Below are positions 31,991 through 40,998 of a DNA stretch of 64,000 bases, piece by piece; position 1 is the stretch's first letter, and each line of letters begins with the position of its first letter. Source of the DNA: Streptococcus mitis (GTDB lineage Bacteria > Bacillota > Bacilli > Lactobacillales > Streptococcaceae); assembly GCF_023109105.1 (NCBI RefSeq), contig NZ_JALDTZ010000004.1:1-64000 (forward strand), given 5' to 3'. The notes under the pieces are model-generated. The model searched no databases, was not told the DNA's origin, and saw only the letters and a program-made list of their open reading frames with translations. The position numbers were made by a program, and so were the translations under genes.

Positions 31991-32887
31991 TTATAGAGTA
32001 TTAGTTGATAACTGGGTAATAAGGTTGCTGAAATCATCCGGCAAGGGACTTTCTAACTGCAAGTCTTGCTCTAAAAATGGATGATAAAAGGATAGGTAAT
32101 GGCAATGAAGAGCCTGACGTTGAATACCATCTTCCAGACTACCGCCATACAAATCGTCTCCCAACAAAGGAAAACCAATATGAGAAAAATGGACTCTGAT
32201 TTGGTGAGTACGTCCAGTATGCAGGCGAATATCTACCAAGTGAATATTCCCATAAGAAGCTACAATCTTATATGATGTATGGGCATACTTTCCACCTTTA
32301 GCCACCCGTCTGGTGATAATGGAGTCTTCATCACGCGCAATCGGAGCAATAATTTCCCCCTCTGGCTCCAAGTATCCATCACCTTTAACCAAAGCAAAAT
32401 AGCGTTTCTCGATAGACTTTTTCTGCAACTGCTTGTCTAATCGTGCATGGGCATAGCCGTGTTTTGCAAAGAGCATCAAGCCAGAAGTATCTCGGTCAAG
32501 CCTAGTCACAATGTGAACCTGCTGATTTTCATAATTTTGCTTGACGTAGTAACCCTTGATAAAATTGGCAATGGTATTAGAGTGATTAACACTAGGAATA
32601 GAAGCCACTCCATAGGGTTTGTTCAAGACTAGAAAATGGTCATCCTCATAGAGAATATCCAGTGGGCGCTCGATAGCTTCTAGAGTTTCAAAGCCTTCCT
32701 CAGCGGGAATATCGATGATAACTCGGTCTCCAATATCCAATAGATACGTTGCATTTTGCGGTTGGTCATTGACCAGTATAGCTCCACCTCGAAACTTAAT
32801 CTTGGCCAGCAGTCCCTTAGAAACCTCGTGCTTTTTTAAGAAGGTCTTAATCTTGACATGCTCATCTGCGATAAATTCAAACCTCAT
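31991..32887 (-). CDS. RluA/RluD-family 23S rRNA pseudouridine synthase
   Basis: 298 aa. An N-terminal S4-like RNA-binding segment ([22 protein letters not shown]) is followed by the synthase domain with catalytic aspartate in [17 protein letters not shown] and the family motif [16 protein letters not shown]. It modifies uridines in rRNA; the exact target (RluC or RluD type) cannot be told. The start overlaps the nadK stop by 4 bp, so it belongs to the relQ-nadK-rlu unit. Confidence 0.93.
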   Translation of the reverse strand: MRFEFIADEHVKIKTFLKKHEVSKGLLAKIKFRGGAILVNDQPQNATYLLDIGDRVIIDIPAEEGFETLEAIERPLDILYEDDHFLVLNKPYGVASIPSVNHSNTIANFIKGYYVKQNYENQQVHIVTRLDRDTSGLMLFAKHGYAHARLDKQLQKKSIEKRYFALVKGDGYLEPEGEIIAPIARDEDSIITRRVAKGGKYAHTSYKIVASYGNIHLVDIRLHTGRTHQIRVHFSHIGFPLLGDDLYGGSLEDGIQRQALHCHYLSFYHPFLEQDLQLESPLPDDFSNLITQLSTNTL

Positions 32888-33702
32888 TCATCCACCTCGC
32901 CAATAAAAGCATCCTTAACACGATTCCAGAAACTGGTGTGACTCGGTGTAGCGACAAAGTGAATCTTATGATGGTCGATTTGATACTCAATACGCTCAAT
33001 ATTACGGAAAGAATAAACGCTATTGTCAACCGAAATAGTATGGTAATCGTTTCTCGTTGGAATGAGTTCAATCTTATCCTTCTTAGGCACAATAATAGAT
33101 GAACCCAGAGTTCGATAAACACGATTGTTAAGGCTGGCAATTTCTGTCAACTGCAGAGCTTCAATGGTAGGGTGTAAAACAGCTCCACCAAGAGATTTGT
33201 TATAAGCTGTACTACCAGTCGGAGTTGAAACTGTTAGTCCGTCTCCACGAAAACGTTCAAAGGGGACACCGTTGATCACAACATCCGCCACCATGGTTCG
33301 ATCAGACCTGCGGATGCTAGCTTCGTTGAGAGCTCTGAAAATCTTAACTTCACCATTTTCAAGAAAGACCTTCACATTTAGAACAGGGTAAGAGACCCTT
33401 GCTCCGGTATCTAGCTGCAAATTAGTTACTAGCTTGTCCAACTCAAAATCACGATAGTCCGTATAGAAGCCCAAGTGTCCCGTATGAACACCGATAAAGC
33501 GTACCTTGTCAAGCTGGTTTTCGTACTTATGAAAGGCCGACAAGAGCATGCCATCCCCACCAATGGAAATAACGATATCTGGATTAGTATCATTGAGTAT
33601 AAACTGATTTCTCTTCAAACGATCTCGCAATTCATACAAAACCCTTTGACTCTGTGGTTTTCTATTAGCTATCAGGTCAATTCGTTTACCTGTATTCTTC
33701 AT
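32884..33702 (-). CDS. nadK: NAD kinase
   Basis: 272 aa, phosphorylates NAD+ to NADP+. The GGDG motif is in [14 protein letters not shown], and the second conserved block is [21 protein letters not shown] chose the ATG at 33700-33702, as in the pneumococcal protein; a GTG four codons upstream with AGGAA before it is an alternative. The gene overlaps relQ by 17 bp, so translation is probably coupled. Confidence 0.96.
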   Translation of the reverse strand: MKNTGKRIDLIANRKPQSQRVLYELRDRLKRNQFILNDTNPDIVISIGGDGMLLSAFHKYENQLDKVRFIGVHTGHLGFYTDYRDFELDKLVTNLQLDTGARVSYPVLNVKVFLENGEVKIFRALNEASIRRSDRTMVADVVINGVPFERFRGDGLTVSTPTGSTAYNKSLGGAVLHPTIEALQLTEIASLNNRVYRTLGSSIIVPKKDKIELIPTRNDYHTISVDNSVYSFRNIERIEYQIDHHKIHFVATPSHTSFWNRVKDAFIGEVDE

Positions 33703-34357
33703 CTGTATCGTCACTGTTTCCTACACCATCATTTAATTTTCTACTCAAAGGATCAAAAAGTGCCTGAGCTTCTTGGATATCATCTCGAATTTTGCCCATT
33801 TCTTCATCCAACTGATGGGCAATTTTGGCCGTGATTTCCAGTCGCTCCTTAATCTCCTCTGGGAAATCCCCTTGGTACTTGTAGTTGAGAGAATGTTCTA
33901 TCGTTGCCCAGAAATTCATGGCCAAGGTACGAATTTGAATTTCCGCTAAGATAGTCTTAGCACCATTGATAGTATCAACAGTATATTCTACTACCACGTG
34001 ATAGGAACGATAGCCTGAAGCCTTTCGATGAGTGATGTAATCTCGCTCCTGTATAATCCGCATATCCTGACGTTTGCGCAGAATAGCCACAACTTCTTTG
34101 ACGTCATCTACAAACTGGACCATCACACGCAAACCAGCAATATCCTGCAAATCGTGTTCCAAGGTCGCATAAGTAATGCCACGCCGAGTCATTTTTTCCT
34201 TGATACTCTCAATCGGCTTGACTCGACCAGTCACAAACTCAATCGGAGAATGCTTATTTTGCTTACGATATTGCTTACGAATACCACGAAGTTTAATCTT
34301 TAACTCACCAACAGCTTGAATGTAAGGATCTAGAAATTCTTCCCATTCTATGGTCAT
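33686..34357 (-). CDS. relQ: Small alarmone synthetase RelQ (GTP pyrophosphokinase)
   Basis: 223 aa, synthetase domain only, with no HD hydrolase domain. The RelA/SpoT synthetase core shows [23 protein letters not shown] and [12 protein letters not shown], then a helical C-terminus that in RelQ forms tetramers. Makes (p)ppGpp during stress. First gene of relQ-nadK-rlu, with GGGAG before the ATG. The prophage lies immediately upstream, so the integration is between the relQ promoter and its former upstream neighbour. Confidence 0.95.
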   Translation of the reverse strand: MTIEWEEFLDPYIQAVGELKIKLRGIRKQYRKQNKHSPIEFVTGRVKPIESIKEKMTRRGITYATLEHDLQDIAGLRVMVQFVDDVKEVVAILRKRQDMRIIQERDYITHRKASGYRSYHVVVEYTVDTINGAKTILAEIQIRTLAMNFWATIEHSLNYKYQGDFPEEIKERLEITAKIAHQLDEEMGKIRDDIQEAQALFDPLSRKLNDGVGNSDDTDEEYR

Positions 34358-34439
34358 ATATTCTCCCTTGTTCTCATATTATCCTTCAAAAATATCTTTG
34401 ATTTTTTCTCCAGATTCATATACAATAAATACAATGCTT

Positions 34440-34468
34440 ATTATACCATAAGTGAAAAGCGTTTACAA
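34440..34468 (-). promoter_or_regulatory. relQ promoter with cre-like sequence over the -35
   Basis: TTGTAA (34463-34468), a 17-bp spacer and TATAAT (34440-34445), 83 bp before the relQ start. TGTAAACGCTTTTC overlaps the -35 and matches the cre consensus at 12 of 14 positions, so CcpA control is possible but not secure. Confidence 0.65.
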
Positions 34469-34705
34469 ATAGTTATCATCGATTTTCAATAGTTGAGTTT
34501 TTACTTATTTTCCATTAAAATCATTTTCGTTAATTGCTATCATTTTTTTAAATCGTATTCATCATCGTATTCATTTTCATACACATATTTGCCCGTATAG
34601 TTGAGAAAGTGTCAGTTTATTTCTAATAGTTTACAAAAGAATCAGTGAATAATTTCACTGTTTTTATTTTTGACAAAACCACTACTCCCCCAAGCAGATG
34701 ATTTT

Positions 34706-34757
34706 ACGCATTTGAAATGCGTTTATTCGATTTACATTTCTTGGATTTTAAATCCAA
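34706..34757. repeat. Two 17-bp perfect palindromes at the prophage edge
   Basis: ACGCATTT-G-AAATGCGT (34706-34722) and TTGGATTT-T-AAATCCAA (34741-34757), each with 8-bp arms and a single central base. They lie between the relQ promoter and the lysin terminator, where the attachment site must be. Their role is unknown. Confidence 0.6.
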
Positions 34758-34773
34758 CCTTTTTCAGAGCAAA

Positions 34774-34802
34774 CAAAAAAACCGCAAGCCTAAGCCTGCG
34801 GT
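34774..34802 (-). terminator. Terminator of the phage late operon (after the lysin)
   Basis: ACCGCA and TGCGGT with inner GGC/GCC-type pairing form a strong stem, followed on the minus strand by TTTTTTTG. It lies 45-73 bp past the lysin stop. Confidence 0.9.
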
Positions 34803-34846
34803 GAAAGAACATTTTAGAAAGTTTCCTTTCGTTTTATTTTTTAAAA

Positions 34847-35833
34847 TTATTTAGTCGTAATCAAGCCTTCTGGCTCTACTGTGAACTCTGGCTTGTCTGC
34901 CATCGTTCCGTCTGGTTTGATGTAGTACCAGCCTTTTTTATCGGCTGACTTGACAAACTGTTTGGATTTCATATCTCCATCCTTTGCATCTAGATAGTAC
35001 CAATGTTCCTTGTACTTGACCCAACCAGTGGCCATCTTGCCATCTTCTTTGAAGTAGTACCACTTGTTACTGATAAGCACCCATCCTGTAGCCATTGCGC
35101 CATTTGGCAGCAAGTAATACCAGTACCCATCTGAATGCTTGTGCCATGTGTTAGCTTTCATATAGCCGTTGCTATCAAAGTAATACCAAACATTGTTGAT
35201 CTTATGCCATTTATTCGTTGGGTAGTTTCCATCTGCATTGACATACCACCAGCCAGTTGAATTTCTCTTCCAACCTTCCTGATTACCCTCATTATCAAGC
35301 ATCTCTTGGACAGTCGAGCCGAGGGATTGATAATGCTTAATTTTAGCAATCACATAGTCACGCAAGCTGTCATTATATCCACCGTGCAATTCGAGGGAGC
35401 GGGCAGGACATGATGTGCTTGAAAATTCATTGTGAAACTTGATATTGCTATAATTTGGAGTATCACCATAATAAGTCATATCTTCGGCCATTTGGCGTAA
35501 TACCATGTTTTCATTTTCAATGAATTCGGCATCTGATGCGCTGAGTTGCTGACAGACTTCATAACTGATAGAGTTCATATTCGCATCATAGTCAGCAGCA
35601 GACCAAGCGCCATTATATGTATCTTCTACACGAGCGATTGCATCACGAGTGATGTAGTAATGAGCAAAACCAAGTTCAGACCGGCCATTATCATATCGTT
35701 CTTGAAGCCATTCGATATAGGACTTTGCACTTTTTGAACCGGCATCATTATGTAAAACATAATATTTTGGTCGCTCAGTTGGACGAGAACCTGCAATTCC
35801 GTTGAAAATTGTATTATTAATGATTTCGACCAT
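34847..35833 (-). CDS. Choline-binding N-acetylmuramoyl-L-alanine amidase (endolysin)
   Basis: 328 aa. The N-terminal amidase_2 (PGRP-like) domain has likely zinc ligands H28 (YVLHNDAG), H134 and C142 (KFHNEFSSTSC). From about residue 188 there are about six choline-binding repeats of the GWxxxxxxWYYxxxxG type, ending in EFTVEPEGLITTK, much like pneumococcal LytA. The catalytic half differs clearly from LytA (which starts MEINVSKLRTDLP), so the protein looks like a modular chimera. No signal peptide: release depends on the holin just upstream. Last gene of the late operon, with GAGAGGGGAA before the ATG. Confidence 0.93.
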   Translation of the reverse strand: MVEIINNTIFNGIAGSRPTERPKYYVLHNDAGSKSAKSYIEWLQERYDNGRSELGFAHYYITRDAIARVEDTYNGAWSAADYDANMNSISYEVCQQLSASDAEFIENENMVLRQMAEDMTYYGDTPNYSNIKFHNEFSSTSCPARSLELHGGYNDSLRDYVIAKIKHYQSLGSTVQEMLDNEGNQEGWKRNSTGWWYVNADGNYPTNKWHKINNVWYYFDSNGYMKANTWHKHSDGYWYYLLPNGAMATGWVLISNKWYYFKEDGKMATGWVKYKEHWYYLDAKDGDMKSKQFVKSADKKGWYYIKPDGTMADKPEFTVEPEGLITTK

Positions 35834-35835
35834 TG

Positions 35836-36168
35836 CTATTCCCCTCTCCAGGCATCATTCATCTGCTTGACAGCTGACTCTACAAAAGTGTCTAGATCTT
35901 TGTCAGTCATGCTAATGTTGTATTTTGTCAGCTCAGAGCGGACTTTAGTGCGAGCTTGCTCTAGCTTTTCATCACCTTTGTAGCCTGTTGCAGCTGCAAC
36001 CTGCTCAACAGCATTGACTGCGTTCTTAGCTAAGATTTCAGCGATTTTTACCGCTTTTTCTCCTCCTTTTCGCAAAAGGTAGTCTTTTACTGCTTTTACA
36101 ATACTGCCTGTGGCTACTGCTAAAAAGCCTGTCGCAAAAGCGATGATAAATTCATTAAATTGTGTCAT
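35836..36168 (-). CDS. Phage holin, LLH-like
   Basis: 110 aa. One clear hydrophobic segment (FNEFIIAFATGFLAVATGSIV, residues about 4-23) is followed by a basic, helical cytosolic part ending DAWRGE. This resembles the phi-LL-H type holin family. I start at the ATG at 36166-36168, which has AAAGGA upstream; the frame is open 15 codons more. It sits directly before the lysin, as expected for lysis cassettes. A second candidate membrane protein lies at 37734. Confidence 0.82.
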   Translation of the reverse strand: MTQFNEFIIAFATGFLAVATGSIVKAVKDYLLRKGGEKAVKIAEILAKNAVNAVEQVAAATGYKGDEKLEQARTKVRSELTKYNISMTDKDLDTFVESAVKQMNDAWRGE

Positions 36169-36184
36169 ATGTTTTTCCTTTCTA

Positions 36185-36907
36185 TTATGGCAATGTAGTT
36201 GGCCAAGGCTCACTTGTTAAATATGAGATAGAACTCACTCGAATATCTCCAATATCGTTATCTGTAGGGACTGGATCAGTAAATTGGAAGCGTAGCATGT
36301 TACCGTCGCTTGGTCCGCTAAGATACCAAGTCCCGTATGGAGTACCCTTATCATTGTAGATACTACCAATCAAGCTAAACTCTGACCTAAATCCTAGCGG
36401 TATTCCCCCTTGAGGCAATATAAAGCAATTACGTTCACGGTCAGACGGTTGAATTGAATACCCAGCGCCACCACGTCTAATCACTCCAAACCATCCCCAC
36501 CTCAGACCTCCGAATTGATAAGTTACTAGATTATTAACGCGTCTTATTTTTACGAATGAACCCCCTAATTTGGAAAGTGAGTTAAGTGTTATCCAGCCTG
36601 TATCTCCCCAGAACACCTGCCAGCCGGTACTTCCATTACCTTGCTTTTTTATCCAAACAAGAGCACCGTTAGTGGCATTGACATCTACATAAGTTGTTCC
36701 GACTTCGGCAGTTATTCGCCCTTCTGGTGAGCCTATACCACGGATTTCATGACTTACATTATCTGGTAGCGGTAGAGTGACATTATTCCCCCCGACAATG
36801 CCGAGGGTATTTCCAGTTAGAGTTAATTGTGGACTTGGTTTTTGATTCAGGGTTTTAACATCACGGCCAACTACTTGAGCAAATTCTTCAAAATTGCTCA
36901 TAGCCAT
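36185..36907 (-). CDS. Phage tail-fibre-like or receptor-binding protein
   Basis: About 240 aa, rich in Gly, Thr and aromatic residues (FGGLRWGWFGVIRRGGAGYS), with predicted beta structure as in phage baseplate or fibre tip proteins. I do not recognise a named family. It is in the fibre block between Tal and the lysis genes, and its ATG shares bases with the stop of the upstream 106-aa gene. A starting GTG one codon earlier and an ATG two codons later are alternatives. Confidence 0.6.
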   Translation of the reverse strand: MAMSNFEEFAQVVGRDVKTLNQKPSPQLTLTGNTLGIVGGNNVTLPLPDNVSHEIRGIGSPEGRITAEVGTTYVDVNATNGALVWIKKQGNGSTGWQVFWGDTGWITLNSLSKLGGSFVKIRRVNNLVTYQFGGLRWGWFGVIRRGGAGYSIQPSDRERNCFILPQGGIPLGFRSEFSLIGSIYNDKGTPYGTWYLSGPSDGNMLRFQFTDPVPTDNDIGDIRVSSISYLTSEPWPTTLP

Positions 36908-37227
36908 CACGCTTTCGCTGCATTATATGTTGCTACCAGGTCAAGATTTGCAAACTCGTCAATACGACGGCCTAGGTCAGCCAGTTTTTGTACAACTGCG
37001 CCTTCAGTGCTACCGCTCAATTTAGCGATTTCCTCAGCGAGCTCTTTAAGCGTGTTGAGGTTTTCAGGTACCCCATCACCTAGGAGATCATTCTTAACTG
37101 CTGTTTTAGCTTGTTCGATAGCTTGCATTAAAGTAGCATTGTCAATCTTCGTATCGACCAACTGCTTCATTGTCTTGTTATCCGCTCCTAATGCTTGAGC
37201 AAATGCAATCAATTTACTTGTATCCAT
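36907..37227 (-). CDS. Phage hypothetical protein, coil-forming
   Basis: 106 aa, mostly helical. The start MDTSKLIAFAQALGADNKTMK and later NTLKELAEEIAKLSGSTEGAVVQKLADLGRRIDE suggest helical hairpins or a coiled coil, as often seen in small structural or fibre-associated phage proteins. Function unknown. Tightly packed between a 161-aa gene and a fibre-like gene. Confidence 0.65.
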   Translation of the reverse strand: MDTSKLIAFAQALGADNKTMKQLVDTKIDNATLMQAIEQAKTAVKNDLLGDGVPENLNTLKELAEEIAKLSGSTEGAVVQKLADLGRRIDEFANLDLVATYNAAKA

Positions 37228-37233
37228 AATTTT

Positions 37234-37719
37234 CTATACCTTTCCAAGATTATAGTACATGAGTAAGTCAGGGATCTCCTGACATACTCCACCATCTGTT
37301 ACTGTTTTTTCCGCAAGTTGTTTCTCAATTTCCTTTGCGATATCTAATTCCTTTAATTTATAGATATCTTCCGTAACCAATTCCTTATCTGAGTCTTCAA
37401 TTTCAATATAAGTATCTCTATCGCTTGGGAAGATATACCCTCCAACCGAGATTTCTACTCGGTATTTTCCGCTTGGTAGAATACTATCTAAATTAAAATT
37501 GACAGAATGGCTAGTGACGGGAGCAGTTGTCTTCCACCTTCGTTGTCCCTTTGTCAGAGTGACAACCGCATCTTGACCTTCAAACGAGGTCATGACACGG
37601 TAATTCTCGTCTAACAACTCAAACCCAAAAGTAGAAGACAAATCCCCTTGTTTAACAAGGTCGCCACCATCAATCCGAGCCAAATTGGTTGTATTAACTC
37701 TATGTTTGTTACAACCCAT
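37234..37719 (-). CDS. Phage tail/baseplate hypothetical protein
   Basis: 161 aa. The middle part (RRWKTTAPVTSHSVNFNLDS, SGKYRVEISVGGYIFPSDRDTYIEI) looks like an immunoglobulin-like beta sandwich, similar to BppU-type N-terminal baseplate domains. The C-terminus is helical (LKELDIAKEIEKQLAEK). The resemblance to BppU is an inference. Located in the fibre block. Confidence 0.6.
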   Translation of the reverse strand: MGCNKHRVNTTNLARIDGGDLVKQGDLSSTFGFELLDENYRVMTSFEGQDAVVTLTKGQRRWKTTAPVTSHSVNFNLDSILPSGKYRVEISVGGYIFPSDRDTYIEIEDSDKELVTEDIYKLKELDIAKEIEKQLAEKTVTDGGVCQEIPDLLMYYNLGKV

Positions 37720-37733
37720 TCTGCGCCCCTTTT

Positions 37734-38171
37734 CTAATCATCTATTAAGATGCCTTCTTTGATATCCAATTTCTCAAAATCGCTGAATAAACGGTCTATG
37801 TATCCATTGCCTCCTAGAGTTTTGTAGATTTTATGCATACTTTCCACTAGGGAGAATTCATCTCGGGAGGTATATCCTCTGTTAATAGCCCGTCGCATAT
37901 CACGGTCTAGGCGCAACTTCATAGTGTTCAGATGCGCCTTATCGTGAATTTTTAATTTTTCTTGCACTTCGTCAATTTTTGAATTGCTATCTTTAGCGGT
38001 AGTCTGGACATCTTTGATTTGTTTCTTGACATCGGTTAGTTCCGAGACAATTTTATCCGTCTCTTCTTTGGCTTTTTTCGGCAATTTGTAGCTAAGCCAA
38101 GCGATGATAATCGGTGAAGCCGATGGTAGCACGTTCATGAAGAAATGTTCTATCTGTTGTAAGACGTCCAT
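37734..38171 (-). CDS. Small membrane-anchored phage protein, holin-like
   Basis: 145 aa. One hydrophobic segment near the N-terminus (VLPSASPIIIAWLSYKL, residues about 14-30), then a coiled coil (EETDKIVSELTDVKKQIKDVQ ...). This layout matches small phage proteins next to lysis genes that are annotated as holin or membrane protein. It may be the second holin component. Not firmly recognised. Confidence 0.6.
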   Translation of the reverse strand: MDVLQQIEHFFMNVLPSASPIIIAWLSYKLPKKAKEETDKIVSELTDVKKQIKDVQTTAKDSNSKIDEVQEKLKIHDKAHLNTMKLRLDRDMRRAINRGYTSRDEFSLVESMHKIYKTLGGNGYIDRLFSDFEKLDIKEGILIDD

Positions 38172-38182
38172 AGTTACCCCCG

Positions 38183-38896
38183 TTATTGGTTAGGCGCAAC
38201 TGTTGTAGCAGAAGATTCTGAAACTGCAGGAGTCACGGTAGCTGTTGTAGAAACTGCGGCTGCTGGTGCAATAGTTGTTTCTTGAGGTTCGTACTTCCAT
38301 GCTGCGCCTGTTCCGTCCATTTCAAGACGACCGTTACGAGCAAAGTCGCTGACTGGTTCACCGTTGTAAGTAAATTCCTTATTAAACTGAACCAAGATAC
38401 GCTTACCTTCGCCATCGACCTCAACGTGCGTTGGGTCTTCGATTGTAATCAAGTCATGTGCCATGTAATGTTTACCAACTTCAGCAAGTGGAATCAACTC
38501 TACCAATTCCTTGTAGTTGGTTCCATAAGCGATTGTCTTGCCTGCTACAGCATTTAAAACGACCGCATGGATAATCTTTCCATAACGGTCTGTTTCTGCT
38601 TGATTGTGCTTAACTGCTTGGTCCGTAGCAGTCTGTTTGGCTTCAGTTTGAGCCAATTTTTGTTCAGCTTCTTGCAATTTCGCTTGAGCAAGCACAATCG
38701 CATTTGTTGGGTCAAGTTCTGTGCGGATATGGTCCAGCACTGCTTGAACCAAGGTTGCTTCATTGTCTTGCGTATGGTCACCGTGCAATTCTACTTGCTC
38801 GTAAGAATAGCGTCCGTTGTTTTCCATCTTGATTGCGACAACTGTCACATTTTCTGCACCTTTAAGATATGGTTTAATTGCTACTTCGTAATTCAT
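38183..38896 (-). CDS. DUF1366 family phage protein
   Basis: 237 aa. The N-terminus (YEVAIKPYLKGAENVTVVAIKMENNGRYSYEQVELHGD) is typical of DUF1366 proteins in streptococcal phages. A coiled coil at about residues 65-100 and a Thr/Ala-rich low-complexity tail (TTIAPAAAVSTTATVTPAV) follow. Function unknown, likely associated with tail fibre or lysis. Overlaps the 67-aa gene upstream by one base. Confidence 0.75.
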   Translation of the reverse strand: MNYEVAIKPYLKGAENVTVVAIKMENNGRYSYEQVELHGDHTQDNEATLVQAVLDHIRTELDPTNAIVLAQAKLQEAEQKLAQTEAKQTATDQAVKHNQAETDRYGKIIHAVVLNAVAGKTIAYGTNYKELVELIPLAEVGKHYMAHDLITIEDPTHVEVDGEGKRILVQFNKEFTYNGEPVSDFARNGRLEMDGTGAAWKYEPQETTIAPAAAVSTTATVTPAVSESSATTVAPNQ

Positions 38897-39099
38897 TAGT
38901 TATTTCCTTTCATCTTTGCTTGTGTTTCTTCGAACAGTTCTTTAAGCGCTGGGTCATATTCCAGTACCGCCTTAAAGGCCTGCAATTCAGCTAAAGCCAG
39001 CGTATAGCGTGCTTCTAAATGCGCATAATTCAATTCGATCTCAGCCAAACGGTCGGCGAGCGACTCAGTGACTAGCTTGTCGATTATGTGATTATCCAT
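38896..39099 (-). CDS. Short helical phage protein
   Basis: 67 aa, with a predicted amphipathic helix or coiled coil (VTESLADRLAEIELNYAHLEARYTLALAELQAF). No family recognised. Overlaps the start of DUF1366 by one base and the fibre gene by 8 bp, so it is translated within the late operon. Similar short proteins often follow S74 fibre genes. Confidence 0.6.
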   Translation of the reverse strand: MDNHIIDKLVTESLADRLAEIELNYAHLEARYTLALAELQAFKAVLEYDPALKELFEETQAKMKGNN

Positions 39100-40561
39100 G
39101 TAGTTTCTCCATTTCTTTGATTTTCTGGTCTAATTCTTGGACAGCCTTCAGCAAGTAGGGTACGAAAACGGTATAGTCGATGTGCAGATAGCCATCTGGA
39201 TTCTCAGGATCTCGTGAGATAACTTCTGGAATGATGGTCTCAGCCTCTTGAGCAATCAAACCGATTTCTTCGTGTTTCTTGCTCTCAATGAAATCAAATG
39301 CGACCAAATTTAGTTGGTTGATTTTGTCCAAGGCTTTCACGGCTGTATCTGTGATGTTTTCTTTCAAACGTCTATCTGAGGACTTATCGCCCCAGTATTT
39401 AACACTTCCGCTTCCGACCTGGTTCCACCAAACGACCGTATTCTTTCCACCTTTGGGATTTGAGCCATTACCGTAAATATCTGCCTCGCCCATTTCGATC
39501 CCGTGGATAAAGATAGGCGATTTATAGAACGTTTGGGTTCCGTAGCAATCAACAGAACAATTAGTGTCAAATGTGACTTGTCTATAGAAGATTGAATCAT
39601 TCTTACAGTACATTTTGCCGTCGGTATTCACATACCAAGCTCTATCTCCAATTGTGTTCCAGCTATCGCCCCAGTTCGCCCAAAATGCGGTTCTAGTTCC
39701 TCGGCCTTCTCCATTTCCCATTCCAACTGCGAAATGGTTTACGCCAGAAATCCAACGTCCGCCACCTTGGTCAAATTGTCCAAGTGTGAATCCGCCAATT
39801 TTGCCTTGATAAGCTTCAAGGAAGGTTGAACTAGACACGACAGATTCAATCTTAGTCGCAAAGACTTCCTTAGATGTCAACTTATCAATCAAGGCATCTC
39901 TAGCAGTCAGGTTCCGAATAAGTGCATCGTCTACGTTGATTTTATCGCCAGTAATCGCACCAGCTTGGATATGTTCAGCAGTGACAGAGCCAGCCGCTAA
40001 CTTACCAGCAGTCACCGCACCGTCAACGATCATATCGGATTTCACTCGAACCCGTGGAGCGATAATGTCCACGCCTTTCGGACTGGTCGAAATGGTAGAG
40101 GCTAACTGCTCGCCCGTCAAAGTAGTAGAGCCAATAGTAACACCTTCAGGTGTCACTTGTACTCTTGCACTATTTGCAGCGTCTCGCACTTCCTGCCTGA
40201 TTTCTCTAGCAGTCTGAGCGATGGCACTCTTGACATTCGTATCAAAGAACTGGGTCAGCGCCCCTTGATTATTCTGCTGGATTTTACCCCAGAGAGTGCT
40301 ATTTGGGTCTCTTAATTCCAGTTCGATAGAACGCATATCCTTGAAAAGACCCGACAGAGTACGTTGGGTAACAGTTGGTTCCACGAAGCTAGTAGGGAAA
40401 TCTCCTTGCTCCAGCTGGATGTCCGTCAGCACCGTGTCACCCACACATCCCATGTGGTGCAATTTCAGCAGTTCGTCTCGTGTCCGTGGCTGGAATACCT
40501 TGTAATACCGTCCGTTATGTTCAAGAGCAGGCGAACGAACGTTTTGAATGGTAATGTCCAT
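39092..40561 (-). CDS. Tail fibre protein with S74 intramolecular chaperone
   Basis: 489 aa. The last about 95 residues carry the S74 auto-processing chaperone: SSDRRLKENITDTAVKALDKI, IGLIAQEAETIIPEV and HIDYTVFVPYLLKAVQELDQKI. In this family a Ser-Asp or related site is cut after trimer folding, releasing the chaperone. The upstream part has repeats such as TAGKLAAGSVTAEHIQAGAI, typical of trimeric fibres. Probable receptor-binding fibre. Location between the 141-aa gene and DUF1366. Confidence 0.85.
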   Translation of the reverse strand: MDITIQNVRSPALEHNGRYYKVFQPRTRDELLKLHHMGCVGDTVLTDIQLEQGDFPTSFVEPTVTQRTLSGLFKDMRSIELELRDPNSTLWGKIQQNNQGALTQFFDTNVKSAIAQTAREIRQEVRDAANSARVQVTPEGVTIGSTTLTGEQLASTISTSPKGVDIIAPRVRVKSDMIVDGAVTAGKLAAGSVTAEHIQAGAITGDKINVDDALIRNLTARDALIDKLTSKEVFATKIESVVSSSTFLEAYQGKIGGFTLGQFDQGGGRWISGVNHFAVGMGNGEGRGTRTAFWANWGDSWNTIGDRAWYVNTDGKMYCKNDSIFYRQVTFDTNCSVDCYGTQTFYKSPIFIHGIEMGEADIYGNGSNPKGGKNTVVWWNQVGSGSVKYWGDKSSDRRLKENITDTAVKALDKINQLNLVAFDFIESKKHEEIGLIAQEAETIIPEVISRDPENPDGYLHIDYTVFVPYLLKAVQELDQKIKEMEKLHG

Positions 40562-40564
40562 GTG

Positions 40565-40990
40565 TTACCCTCCTCTTTTTCTACCAAAAATATAGGTTTC
40601 GTTGTATTTGTTGGATAGGAAATCCTCCACTTCATCCGTATTTTTGAAAATAACGAATAGTTGGTAATTGTAATGTCTTCGGTAGCCAGCTGAATAACCA
40701 GTATCTTGCTGGCCTACTACTACCCTGACTTCAAATGTCTTGTTAGAATTTTGAAGTTTCAACACATTACAATCCTCTATTCCATCCAAACCATACGGAC
40801 GACGTTCGGATATACCTAAATCAATAAAGGCTCGTTCTGTAGAGCCAAAGCGCCAAAATGAACCGTAGCGGTTTGAAGTGAATCTTAGCACTTCGTCAAA
40901 CTGGATTATGACTTTCTCCCAAACCAGCCTTGTCCCAACATAGCGCTGAACAATTTCCCTGGACCCCACGTAAATTCCTTCTCTAGCCAT
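40565..40990 (-). CDS. Phage hypothetical structural protein
   Basis: 141 aa, mostly beta-strand (LVWEKVIIQFDEVLRFTSNRYGSFWRFG), starting MAREGIYVGSREIVQRYVG. Many phages of this type carry such a small protein between collagen-like and fibre genes. No family recognised. Separated from its neighbours by 3 and 8 bp. Confidence 0.6.
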   Translation of the reverse strand: MAREGIYVGSREIVQRYVGTRLVWEKVIIQFDEVLRFTSNRYGSFWRFGSTERAFIDLGISERRPYGLDGIEDCNVLKLQNSNKTFEVRVVVGQQDTGYSAGYRRHYNYQLFVIFKNTDEVEDFLSNKYNETYIFGRKRGG

Positions 40991-40998
40991 AGTTACTC

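Noticed and set aside
39092..40561. Peptidase role for the S74 fibre
   Set aside because: The S74 domain acts on its own chain as a folding chaperone; it is not a general protease.
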